A stretch of DNA of 64,000 bases from a virus: the IMG/VR virus record IMGVR_UViG_3300025000_000083, positions 1 to 64,000 of that record; one strand, given 5' to 3'. Both the position numbers and the translations under genes were made by a program. Shown here piece by piece: positions 13,180 through 20,225 of this stretch (position 1 is the first letter of the stretch; each line of letters starts with the position of its first letter). The notes beneath the pieces are model-generated. The model did no database searches. It saw only the letters and a program-made list of their open reading frames with translations, and had not been told where the DNA came from.

Positions 13180-13641
13180 CTATAAATTTCGTATCTGTGA
13201 ATAACTCATCTTTTTTACAAGCTTTGACTTCCAATTCCAATGATCAAAAAGCTCATCAATAGTAAATGCCCTAACACCTCCATCCTGATCAATATAAAAT
13301 TCAGTATATGAGTTATTATGATCATATCCTTTTTCAATCATCCATTCTTTAAAACCTTTGATATGAAGTTTTGATTCTATCATATCATTGATTGCTTTCT
13401 CAATTTCATCCGTCACAACCTTACTTCTCTTAACTAAGTCAAGATACCATTTTGCAATAGTTTCTTTATCATGTGTCATTAATGATTCTAAGTCTTCATC
13501 TTTACTGTCGGGAAGGGATTTCAATAGCTCATTACAAACCATCAAAGCACCCTGAGCTTCAATATAATGCTCATTTGGATAGTCCCATTCTGCAAGTTGC
13601 TTTTCTGCTCTTGCTTTAATTTCAAGGATTTTGGCTTTCAT
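13180..13641 (-). CDS. Hypothetical helical protein, 153 aa
   Basis: Begins MKAKILEIKARAEKQLAEW. Nearly all helix, with two charged coiled-coil-like stretches (residues 1-60 and 75-105). I do not recognise a family. It lies in the replication operon, four bases after a tiny membrane protein gene. Confidence 0.5.
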   Translation of the reverse strand: MKAKILEIKARAEKQLAEWDYPNEHYIEAQGALMVCNELLKSLPDSKDEDLESLMTHDKETIAKWYLDLVKRSKVVTDEIEKAINDMIESKLHIKGFKEWMIEKGYDHNNSYTEFYIDQDGGVRAFTIDELFDHWNWKSKLVKKMSYSQIRNL

Positions 13642-13645
13642 TTGG

Positions 13646-13783
13646 TTAAAAATTAAGGTTATCGTAATAAATATCCAACATTATATCATCGTGATACTTG
13701 AATGCCCTCCATGTCTGATAAATGATATATGGCATTATCAAAATACATCCGATGATTTTTAAGATAGTCAGTAGCTTTTCCAT
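13646..13783 (-). CDS. Tiny membrane protein, 45 aa
   Basis: ATG at 13783: MEKLLTILKIIGCILIMPYIIYQTW, one hydrophobic helix followed by a charged tail ending YYDNLNF. It is between a NinG-like gene and a helical gene on the same strand. Single-pass peptides of this size are usual in phage operons; function unknown. Confidence 0.5.
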   Translation of the reverse strand: MEKLLTILKIIGCILIMPYIIYQTWRAFKYHDDIMLDIYYDNLNF

Positions 13784-13801
13784 TGTTATGTTTTAATTGG
13801 T

Positions 13802-14329
13802 TCATGCAAGGTGATTCTCAATCTTAAACTTCCGGTATTGCTCCTTCATGTCAATGACAAGTGCGTCCCATGCGTCAAACTTCCATCCTGGATGCCTTTT
13901 TCTATCATCTGTGCTACCCTGATCCACAATTCTATGAAATGTAGGATGAACAATCATAATATTTACAGGATTAAGCCGGAAATACGTGTAGTTCTTTTTG
14001 TTCAAGATATGTGAAAATACATTCCAGAAATACGGTGTCCCCTTAAATCTGTCAAGTTTCTCTCCCGTAAACGGGCAAATGATACCCTTGCCTGACACAT
14101 AACGGTCATGCCACAAGTCCAGAAACATCTCCATCTGGTTTGTGTAGCCAAAACTCTTCTCTATCGGTATTTTCTCTGCTTCCATCTTCTTCTGTGGTGT
14201 GAATCGCTTCTCCTTGGACTCTTTTTGTTTTCTGAGATACTTTTCATCAGTCCTTTGTCTTTGGTGTGATTGACAAAAACCATGGCTGAACACCGGACGA
14301 AAACATCCTGATGCTCTACAAACCTTCAT
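13802..14329 (-). CDS. NinG-like recombination protein, 175 aa
   Basis: An N-terminal Cys-rich knuckle (CRASGCFRPVFSHGFCQSH, residues 4-22) and a highly basic linker precede a domain with ICPFTGEKLDRF and WNVFSHILNKKNY and FRLNPVNIMIVHPTFH. The Cys/His arrangement and the basic linker recall NinG (Rap)-type proteins, which act in phage recombination at Holliday or flap structures. It is co-directional with RecT, RusA and YqaJ genes, which fits. Assignment is by resemblance and I keep it tentative. It overlaps the membrane-protein gene upstream by 14 bases. Confidence 0.6.
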   Translation of the reverse strand: MKVCRASGCFRPVFSHGFCQSHQRQRTDEKYLRKQKESKEKRFTPQKKMEAEKIPIEKSFGYTNQMEMFLDLWHDRYVSGKGIICPFTGEKLDRFKGTPYFWNVFSHILNKKNYTYFRLNPVNIMIVHPTFHRIVDQGSTDDRKRHPGWKFDAWDALVIDMKEQYRKFKIENHLA

Positions 14330-14660
14330 TTCTCAGGGTGTGTATTATTTCTGAGATAAAATTTCCTGCACCTATTCCAGTAAACGCCCCTATAACTGCA
14401 ATCATCCACGGTGGAGTGAAGTACATGATGTACCATACTTCAAGCAAAAATACAATCCATATTGATAAACAAAAGGAACATCTTAATAAGAATATCCACA
14501 CGGAGTCGGTTGTGTACTCAATGAGATGCTTATTATTCTGTATCTCCATCCATTTGCCCAACTTGCGAAATATCATGTTCTTGCGGGTAATTCTTGTCCA
14601 CAGTCCGGCAATGAAGCCACCTGCTATCCCCAAGAGTATCATAAACTGTAAATCTTTCAT
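14316..14660 (-). CDS. Membrane protein, 114 aa
   Basis: Starts MKDLQFMILLGIAGGFIAGL. Three hydrophobic segments (about residues 5-22, 48-72 and 80-100) suggest a polytopic inner-membrane protein. It follows the terminator at 14690-14726 and so may be transcribed separately from the HNH gene before it. A role in envelope stress or exclusion is conceivable; nothing specific can be read. Confidence 0.5.
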   Translation of the reverse strand: MKDLQFMILLGIAGGFIAGLWTRITRKNMIFRKLGKWMEIQNNKHLIEYTTDSVWIFLLRCSFCLSIWIVFLLEVWYIMYFTPPWMIAVIGAFTGIGAGNFISEIIHTLRNEGL

Positions 14661-14689
14661 GTTTTTGTTTTTAAGGTTAAATTTATATT

Positions 14690-14772
14690 AAAAAAGAGGC
14701 ACTTTCCGTCTCGGCAGTAATCCTCTTTCTATCTTTTGTCCAGTAATGACAAGAAGTGTTACTGCAAATGTA
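14690..14772 (-). terminator. Terminator with pairing arms after an HNH gene (N3)
   Basis: On the minus strand AGAGG (14722-14726) and CCTCT (14695-14699) form a stem followed by six T residues, a reasonable terminator for the HNH gene that ends at 14776. Upstream is a TACATTTG box (14765-14772) and then CAGTAA (14759-14764), which can pair with either of two TTACTG copies (14741-14746, or 14715-14720 inside the terminator loop). CACTT and AAGTG can also pair. This recalls the pseudoknotted leaders N1 and N2 in miniature but the helices are short, so I call it a terminator and note the resemblance. Confidence 0.5.
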
Positions 14773-14775
14773 TGA

Positions 14776-15543
14776 TTATTTAATGTCATTGAGTTTGTAT
14801 TCTGTAAGATTATTTGCGATAATGTAATTATTCCGGGCAATTGCGGCTTCCTTAGGGGTCCTATGACACCCAAGATATATCTCTTTTTTATTCACACAAA
14901 TACCCGCTTGCCAATGATTTAGGGTATTAGGGGAGAAGCAAATTCCTGTATATCCTGACGTATTTGTTCTTCTCATCTTGGTATTAGTCCCCTGTATATG
15001 CCTTGTAGCATATCGTAAATTTCCCGGTTCATAATTACCTTCAGAGTCTATTCGGTCAATTGTGTAGCCTTCTTCACGATGATGAGGTAACTTATAGATA
15101 TATGATATAAACGCTTCCACGTCATTAAACCATTCATCACATAAGCGAATCCCCTTTCCTCCATAAAATTTATACTTTGGATTTTTTGGATTACATGTTC
15201 TTTCTTTTATATTCTGCCACACCTTAAAGTCTTTAAATTCACGCAATTCATGTATCCGATGAGAATCTCCTGCTCTTTTTCTCTGGTAGCAACCACAAGA
15301 CATTGTATTGCCTCTTTTTACATTTATTATACTTGCTTTAAAATGAGACTTGCAAAAAGGGCATTCAAAAATTGCGTTGTGTTGCGGTTGTTTACTTGTA
15401 GGTGTTGCATACTGATGTCCTAAATCTTCAATCATTTTCATGGCAGTAAATATAAGGGCTCCGCAAGCAGAAGGACTATCAACAACACCCGAAGGAGTAA
15501 TTGCATCTGCTATTGGAGCCGTTAGTATTTCTTTTGATTGCAT
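14776..15543 (-). CDS. HNH homing endonuclease with zinc ribbon and AP2 domain
   Basis: 255 residues from the ATG at 15543 (MQSKEILTAPIADA); an upstream TTG is not needed. Order of parts: a variable N-terminus; MKMIEDLGHQY and a zinc ribbon (FECPFCKSHFK ... MSCGCYQRK, about 58-95); the HNH core (FKVWQNIKERTCNPKN, KFYGGKGIRLCDEWF, YTIDRIDSEGNYEPGN, about 115-180); an AP2 domain (SGYTGICFSPN ... IYLGCHRTPKEAAIARNNYI, about 195-245). It is a close structural paralogue of the gene at 21715-22509. It has its own promoter inside the end of recT and a terminator after it, that is a self-contained mobile cassette. Confidence 0.85.
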   Translation of the reverse strand: MQSKEILTAPIADAITPSGVVDSPSACGALIFTAMKMIEDLGHQYATPTSKQPQHNAIFECPFCKSHFKASIINVKRGNTMSCGCYQRKRAGDSHRIHELREFKDFKVWQNIKERTCNPKNPKYKFYGGKGIRLCDEWFNDVEAFISYIYKLPHHREEGYTIDRIDSEGNYEPGNLRYATRHIQGTNTKMRRTNTSGYTGICFSPNTLNHWQAGICVNKKEIYLGCHRTPKEAAIARNNYIIANNLTEYKLNDIK

Positions 15544-15563
15544 GATGTTGTTAATAGTCAATA

Positions 15564-15593
15564 CAAAGATATAAATTAATTTGTATTTAGCAA
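15564..15593 (-). promoter_or_regulatory. Bacteroidetes-type promoter for the HNH gene
   Basis: Minus strand TTG (15591-15593), 19 bases, TATCTTTG (15564-15571), exact consensus. It overlaps the last codons of recT and places the transcription start about 14 bases before the ATG at 15543. Confidence 0.7.
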
Positions 15594-17204
15594 ACTATTA
15601 ATTTCCGAAACCGTTGCATACTTACAAAACGTCTCTTTGTCTTTGTACTTTTCAAGCAACCCTAACTTCTCAGCTAAGATTAAATACCTTGGAGAAGTTA
15701 TCTGCGGGTCGATCCCGACCATTTTATTATATAACGTCTTTGTAAGAGCAAAGTCTCGTTCAGAATCTTTGTCATAATTAGGAACATCAAGTCTGTATTT
15801 ATTCCCCTCTTCTGTTTTCTTTTCTTTCATTGGTGCATTGAGAAAATCATCAGCCTCCTTGTCCACATCTTTTGGCTTCTGGTCAAAAGACTTGTTTATG
15901 GGTATTTCTCCCTGCGCTGGTGTCGTTCCTTCTTTATTTTCCTCCTTTGGCATGTTAGCAGCCACATATTCTGCAAGTTTATTCTCCTGGTGTGCAAAGA
16001 ATATCCCACGTAATTTCTTATTGGTGTTCTTGCCCCCGATGATTTCACAAGCCTCCATTGAATCCATATCATCCATGACCATCTTCTTCAATACCTCCGT
16101 ATCCATATCCTCCAATTGCTTCATAGTGTACTTGCCCTCTCTTTCTTCCGGTGCATCATTCTCAGGATGAACATCCCTGATCACTGGTTCTCCATCCTTT
16201 GCCACAACCACACCATCCATGTAAGCTACTGAACCTTTCTCTGCTTTGAAAGGGGATTCTTCTTTCGTCTCAGGTGAAACAATCACAGCATCCGTTACCT
16301 GTTGTCCTACAAACTTATCAGGATTGATTTTATTCACTGCACGTGCCGTTCTGTCTTCTGATTTGGCAGCATCCGTTTTATTGATAACAATTTGTTTCCC
16401 ATCTCCGGTGTTGATAACGTCCTTTTCTTCTGGCTTATGAGAATCCTCATTGTCCACGTAATCATAATCCTTTGCATCGACATCCCTTATCTCTGCCTGA
16501 TCATAGACAATGGCATTCATCATGTTGATGTCCACGGACAGGGGGGCATAGGTAGAGAGATTCAGCTTTAACACGGTCTTTTCACACATCTGCTCATAAC
16601 CTCCTTCTTCCTTGTCTGCCCATTTTCCCTTGCCTCTCTGGAAGGACTTACTGTACCTCTTGGCGTGGGTGTCAAGTTTCTCAATGGGCATGTAGTAATA
16701 CTTCTCAAAACCATTAATGAGCCTGAAATACGACACGTAACCAATGATGTTATCAGACTTCTTGCCTGTCTCGTCAAAGATATACTCTCCGGTGAATTTG
16801 TTATGGCTTTTCATTTCTCCCTCATACACCTCAGATACATTGATGATCTTAAACAGACCCGTTCTCTGAGCCAACTGAATGAAGCCTTTCTTCATCACTT
16901 GGAACTGTGCTTTCATTGACTGTGATGGTCCGTCAAAATAAGGCACGATGCCTGCAAATCCAAGTCCGGGGGTAAGGGGTAAATCCATACTTGCAGCCAT
17001 GAGTGCTGATGATATGACACTCATGTGGTCGCACTTCTGTAACTCTGCGCTTCCACTCATTATTGTTGTGATATTACTCACAAACATAGGGGCTTTCTTC
17101 CCCAATGCCTCCTCAAACTTCTTCTTGATAACATCTTGACTTAATAGGTTTCTGAACTTCTGTAATGAGGATCCTTCTGTTTTTGCTAATTCATTGTTTT
17201 CCAT
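15576..17204 (-). CDS. recT: RecT-family single-strand annealing protein with long tail
   Basis: The first 250 residues follow the RecT pattern (RNLLSQDVIKKKFEEALGKK, then SALMAASMDLPLTPGLGFAGIVPY and FQVMKKGFIQLAQRTG), with the usual LPL-PGLG and KK-FIQLA elements. RecT coats single-stranded DNA and anneals it to complementary strands during phage recombination, working with the YqaJ exonuclease encoded at 22553. The protein is 542 residues against about 250-330 for the family; the extra C-terminal 290 residues are acidic and low in hydrophobics (runs of Glu/Lys/Asp) and look disordered except for a helical end. This tail may recruit SSB or host proteins. Confidence 0.8.
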   Translation of the reverse strand: MENNELAKTEGSSLQKFRNLLSQDVIKKKFEEALGKKAPMFVSNITTIMSGSAELQKCDHMSVISSALMAASMDLPLTPGLGFAGIVPYFDGPSQSMKAQFQVMKKGFIQLAQRTGLFKIINVSEVYEGEMKSHNKFTGEYIFDETGKKSDNIIGYVSYFRLINGFEKYYYMPIEKLDTHAKRYSKSFQRGKGKWADKEEGGYEQMCEKTVLKLNLSTYAPLSVDINMMNAIVYDQAEIRDVDAKDYDYVDNEDSHKPEEKDVINTGDGKQIVINKTDAAKSEDRTARAVNKINPDKFVGQQVTDAVIVSPETKEESPFKAEKGSVAYMDGVVVAKDGEPVIRDVHPENDAPEEREGKYTMKQLEDMDTEVLKKMVMDDMDSMEACEIIGGKNTNKKLRGIFFAHQENKLAEYVAANMPKEENKEGTTPAQGEIPINKSFDQKPKDVDKEADDFLNAPMKEKKTEEGNKYRLDVPNYDKDSERDFALTKTLYNKMVGIDPQITSPRYLILAEKLGLLEKYKDKETFCKYATVSEINSLLNTN

Positions 17205-17220
17205 GTCTGTAATTTTAAAT

Positions 17221-17496
17221 TTATGATTTACAATTTTTACTTTTCATCTCATCTGCTATTTGTTTTTGGGCTAATGACATCAGAAAGTCCTCACATGCCC
17301 TACTAAATTCTTTATACATTTTTGGACTCATATAAAGCTGAAACATCTTCGGAGGTTCTGGCTTATGACAAGCAAGATCAATAATGAAATCGGGAATTTC
17401 TTCATCATCATTATATAAACTTAATAAAAGAGAATGAGTAATATAGCCCTCTTCCATTTTCTCCTGCATATACTTGATAACCTCTGCCTTTTTCAT
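17221..17496 (-). CDS. Hypothetical helical protein, 91 aa
   Basis: MKKAEVIKYMQEKMEEGYI opens a helical protein with an acidic centre (DDEEIPDFIIDL) and a final helix. It starts four bases inside the end of the nucleotidyltransferase gene (ATGA) and precedes recT. No family recognised. Confidence 0.5.
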   Translation of the reverse strand: MKKAEVIKYMQEKMEEGYITHSLLLSLYNDDEEIPDFIIDLACHKPEPPKMFQLYMSPKMYKEFSRACEDFLMSLAQKQIADEMKSKNCKS

Positions 17497-18056
17497 AACG
17501 AATAATTGTACTCTGCTTTACTACTTACCCATGACCTCTTTTGTGGCTCAATCCATTCAATGCCAATGAAGGCAAAGAAGTCCTCTTCCGTAATAAATGG
17601 AGGTGGCAATGTCGGGCAATTCTTATACTCAGGCTTGATGCGCCACGTGCTCCCCTTATGATCACACTCTCTTTTATACCTTAATCCGTCCATTGTGCCA
17701 CATAGACCCCTGCGATTCCATTGTACTGCCAACCCATGAGAAAAAACTGAGGATCCTGTCGAAATTGCAAGTATTCGTCCATAATCAGCAAGTGTAGTGA
17801 CGTGCAACTCTATCTGAATGCCCGATTCGGGGTATTTGAAGCGTTTTAAGCGAGTGCCGTTCGTCACAAGTCCTTTGAATCCTTCCGGGAACGCAATTCC
17901 CATGGAGAACTCGTCCTTGGGTACAATGACAAATTCTAAATCACCGACCATCTCACATTCCCGCCTAACTGAGCCAGCAATTGATATTTTTACACAAAAG
18001 GGAGAAATATATTTCTCAAACCTTTCTGCTATTTTTCTTGCTCGATCAAGAGACAT
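17493..18056 (-). CDS. DNA polymerase beta/PolX-type nucleotidyltransferase
   Basis: 187 residues from the ATG at 18056 (MSLDRARKIAERF). IAGSVRRECEMVGDLEFVIV (about 26-45) is the GS-x9-D-x-E motif of Pol-beta-type nucleotidyltransferases, with the two metal-binding carboxylates. A third acidic strand, IQIELHVT, follows. Unlike full PolX it has no thumb or helix-hairpin-helix domain, so it probably transfers nucleotides to a small or protein substrate, or fills short gaps. The HNH gene 18046-18819 ends 11 bases inside it. An in-frame ATG at 18074 is an alternative start. Confidence 0.75.
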   Translation of the reverse strand: MSLDRARKIAERFEKYISPFCVKISIAGSVRRECEMVGDLEFVIVPKDEFSMGIAFPEGFKGLVTNGTRLKRFKYPESGIQIELHVTTLADYGRILAISTGSSVFSHGLAVQWNRRGLCGTMDGLRYKRECDHKGSTWRIKPEYKNCPTLPPPFITEEDFFAFIGIEWIEPQKRSWVSSKAEYNYSL

Positions 18057-18819
18057 TTTTAAATTTTTGCTCATATATTTTAATTGCCTCAATTTCAGTT
18101 TTAAAATATCCGAAAAAATATCGTTTCCCATTAATTCGTTTAGCCGCAGCCCATCTTCCATTAGAACAATATACCCCATTGTATTGAGAACTTTTTTTCT
18201 TTCTAAATTGAGTAAAGTCGATACTAGTGTGCTTCCATGATTTATTATAAATAATTCGAGATAATTGTTCTGTTTTAATTTTAAAAGCAGAAGCAATTTT
18301 GGATCGTGGGGTTTTTTCTAATAGCATATCATGTATTCTTTTTAAATCGGATTCTTTAATTTTAGAAAAAAAATTTTGTTCTCCTAACATTCCTGTTTTT
18401 AAACCTATAGTATAAGCATGTTTATTATTTTCACTTGTTGTACACCATTTAAGGTTACTCACATGATTACAGCTTTGTATTCCATTGATGTGATTTACTA
18501 TTTTTTTGTCACTTTTTTCTAAAAAAGTTATTGCAACTAATCTATGTACGTAGAATACCTTTTCTTTATTCTCTTTCCATAAAATAACATGAAAGTAATT
18601 TAACTGCTTATTCCTTTTCCAATGGGATATAACTCTTGTTTTTGTATCAATATGCCCACATACGACACATTTTTTTTGAGACAAAGAAATTACCCTTCCA
18701 TAATTACTTATATAATATAGATTTTCATATTCAGGAATAGGCTTAAATATTTCATTAGGATACCTATATCTAAAATCTTTAAAATTAGAATCTTCGTAAA
18801 TGTTTAAATAATCTTTCAT
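18046..18819 (-). CDS. HNH homing endonuclease with NUMOD4, HTH and AP2-like modules
   Basis: 257 residues from the ATG at 18819 (MKDYLNIYEDSNF). In order: a NUMOD4 module (IFKPIPEYENLYYISNYGRV, about 22-41), the HNH core (VHRLVAITFLEKS ... VNHINGIQSCNHVSNLKWCT, about 85-125), a helix-turn-helix (TPRSKIASAFKIKTEQLSRII), and an AP2-like end (YNGVYCSNGRWAAAKRINGK ... FGYFKTEIEAIKIYEQ). It cuts a specific DNA site and drives its own spread. Its 3' end overlaps the start of the PolX-like gene by 11 bases, and its leader contains copy E2 of the folded element and a clear promoter. Confidence 0.85.
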   Translation of the reverse strand: MKDYLNIYEDSNFKDFRYRYPNEIFKPIPEYENLYYISNYGRVISLSQKKCVVCGHIDTKTRVISHWKRNKQLNYFHVILWKENKEKVFYVHRLVAITFLEKSDKKIVNHINGIQSCNHVSNLKWCTTSENNKHAYTIGLKTGMLGEQNFFSKIKESDLKRIHDMLLEKTPRSKIASAFKIKTEQLSRIIYNKSWKHTSIDFTQFRKKKSSQYNGVYCSNGRWAAAKRINGKRYFFGYFKTEIEAIKIYEQKFKNVS

Positions 18820-18921
18820 TGTCAAGCTATTTAAGATTGTCAAGCAAAAAAGCAGAGAGAAGGAGGCTTGACTTCTCCGTATCACAGGGGGATCAATCCC
18901 TGCTATCTCTCCACAAATATA
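18820..18921 (-). ncRNA. Recurrent HEG-leader RNA element, copy E2
   Basis: Minus strand: TATATTTG (18914-18921), then a closing stem (GAGAGA 18906-18911 with TCTCTC 18855-18860), GATAG, and a 5-bp hairpin (CAGGG/CCCTG, 18898-18902 with 18885-18889). Then TGATA and a stem GGAG/CTCC whose loop holds GTCAAGC (18866-18872), and a six-T run. GTCAAGC is exactly complementary to GCTTGAC, present twice: directly after the T-run (18839-18845) and one base before the start codon (18821-18827). The hairpin loop ATTGATCC is identical to that in copy E1 while the stem differs by compensatory changes. Function inferred. Confidence 0.6.
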
Positions 18922-18944
18922 TGAACTGTTGTTCATCTGTGCAA
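18914..18944 (-). promoter_or_regulatory. Bacteroidetes-type promoter before E2
   Basis: Minus strand TTG (18942-18944), 20 bases, TATATTTG (18914-18921), exact consensus; it would start transcription just at or before the closing stem of the folded leader. Confidence 0.65.
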
Positions 18945-18946
18945 GT

Positions 18947-19477
18947 TTATTTTTTATTTAAAGGATTAACAAAGTCATTCCGATACCGCCATGTTCTATT
19001 CTCCTTACCAAACTTACCCATCTCCCTCTCATCCCATGAGCATTTGATGAGCCTGTTTGCCTTTGTCAGATTGGTGATGCTCCTGCGCACCGAGTTAAGC
19101 AATATCTTCTCTCCCTCTGCTTCAAGTATCTCATGCACCTTTGCCGGGGTGAACTTGTATGCAAACCTCTTTCTGAAGAAGTCCAATACAATGCCGTTCT
19201 GCTTTGCTGCCGTATCACGTGCCTGTGATAGTTGTTCTTCTGGCAACGGTACGGTGTCATGAAATACATTTTCTGGTTCCTTCATAAAAAATCTTTCTGC
19301 ACCGACAGGAAATCTATAATTTTCCATCTCCTTGGAAACTTCAATGTCTCTACATTCTTCCAAAATGCTCAAATGTTTATCCCTGTCTTTATCCTCCTCA
19401 TGGAACGTCAACTCAGGTTCTCTTGCAGACGGTAATGCCTCTGCTTTTCTTGGTCTGTGCTTATCAAATATTCCCAT
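18947..19477 (-). CDS. Probable winged-helix protein, 176 aa
   Basis: The first 80 residues are charged and probably disordered. Residues about 95-165 read as a winged helix: NGIVLDFFRKRFAYKFTPAK, then SVRRSITNLTKANRLI as recognition helix and KENRTWRY as wing. The pattern is common in Bacteroidetes phage replication operons, where such proteins may act in replication initiation or regulation. It lies 11 bases after the SSB-like gene. DNA binding is inferred from the fold pattern. Confidence 0.6.
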   Translation of the reverse strand: MGIFDKHRPRKAEALPSAREPELTFHEEDKDRDKHLSILEECRDIEVSKEMENYRFPVGAERFFMKEPENVFHDTVPLPEEQLSQARDTAAKQNGIVLDFFRKRFAYKFTPAKVHEILEAEGEKILLNSVRRSITNLTKANRLIKCSWDEREMGKFGKENRTWRYRNDFVNPLNKK

Positions 19478-19488
19478 GTCTTATCCTC

Positions 19489-19800
19489 CTATCCCTTGAT
19501 GCAAGTCAATCCTGAAAGTCTGTTATACCACTTACCCTTGCCATCTTTGATGACCTTATTGCCATCCAGACAGAAGGTAATCGTACACCAACACCCATCG
19601 GTAAGCTGATTAAGCTGAGTCATGTTCGTCTCATTGAACTCAAACATTACTTCCCTGGGATATTGCCCGATAAAAGTTTCCATGATTAAAATACGGAACT
19701 GTTTTGTTACCCCTGCTTTTGTCGTGAATGTCTCTGGCATCCCTACGTGGATGACCTTGCCGGAATAATCAAATTGATTTACGCTCTTGTTTTGTGACAT
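19489..19800 (-). CDS. SSB-like OB-fold protein (DUF3127-like)
   Basis: 103 residues from the ATG at 19800 (MSQNKSVNQFDYSGKVIHVG); an upstream start is possible but overlaps the rusA-like gene. The pattern is an OB-fold of DUF3127 type: FDYSGKVIHVGMPETFT, KQFRILIMET, then YPREVMFEFNE and CWCTITFCLDG. Such proteins are proposed single-strand DNA binding proteins of Bacteroidetes and their phages. Position beside RusA, RecT and YqaJ genes supports a replication or recombination role. Confidence 0.7.
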   Translation of the reverse strand: MSQNKSVNQFDYSGKVIHVGMPETFTTKAGVTKQFRILIMETFIGQYPREVMFEFNETNMTQLNQLTDGCWCTITFCLDGNKVIKDGKGKWYNRLSGLTCIKG

Positions 19801-19808
19801 AGTTTTAG

Positions 19809-20225
19809 TTATAAAGTTTGAATTAAAATATACGTTCTTGGTGACTCTGAATATAGCTTCTCTGAGAATAACCTGCATATCTGTGAGTCGTCTTTGTAAA
19901 ATATGTGATTCATAGAATCGGTTGCGAATTTTACACAGTTATCCAAATCTTTCTTGCAGGTGTGAAACTCCGGTGCGTTATCTCTGAGCATGGAACTCTT
20001 TGCGCCACTACCATAATGACTCTTTGGTCTGCCGAAATAGAATATTATGGTTATGCCTATGGGTCCTTCTAACGGCTCCTTTGGTGCTTTCTGCTGTATC
20101 ACCGATAAAAAGTCATTTTTCTTATCACTTGATGGGTCATAGGTGCCTGAGAACTTACCTCTCTTGAAACTCCTGTGCCGCATCTGAGCATTGGGCTCAC
20201 CAAGCATCATTAATTCTATTGTCAT
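19809..20225 (-). CDS. rusA: RusA-like Holliday junction resolvase
   Basis: 138 residues, MTIELMMLGEPNAQMRHRSF start. The RusA pattern is visible: GPIGITIIFYFGRPKSHYG, a central KKDLDNCVKFATDSMNHIFY with the acidic catalytic-type Asp residues, then DDSQICRLFSEKLYSE. RusA is a dimeric endonuclease that resolves four-way DNA junctions made during replication and recombination. Its ATG overlaps the stop of the preceding GIY-YIG endonuclease gene by 4 bases, so they are coupled. Confidence 0.8.
   Translation of the reverse strand: MTIELMMLGEPNAQMRHRSFKRGKFSGTYDPSSDKKNDFLSVIQQKAPKEPLEGPIGITIIFYFGRPKSHYGSGAKSSMLRDNAPEFHTCKKDLDNCVKFATDSMNHIFYKDDSQICRLFSEKLYSESPRTYILIQTL

Noticed and set aside
17818-18240. 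140-codon plus-strand frame opposite the PolX-like and HNH genes
   Set aside because: Antisense to two proteins with clear motifs.
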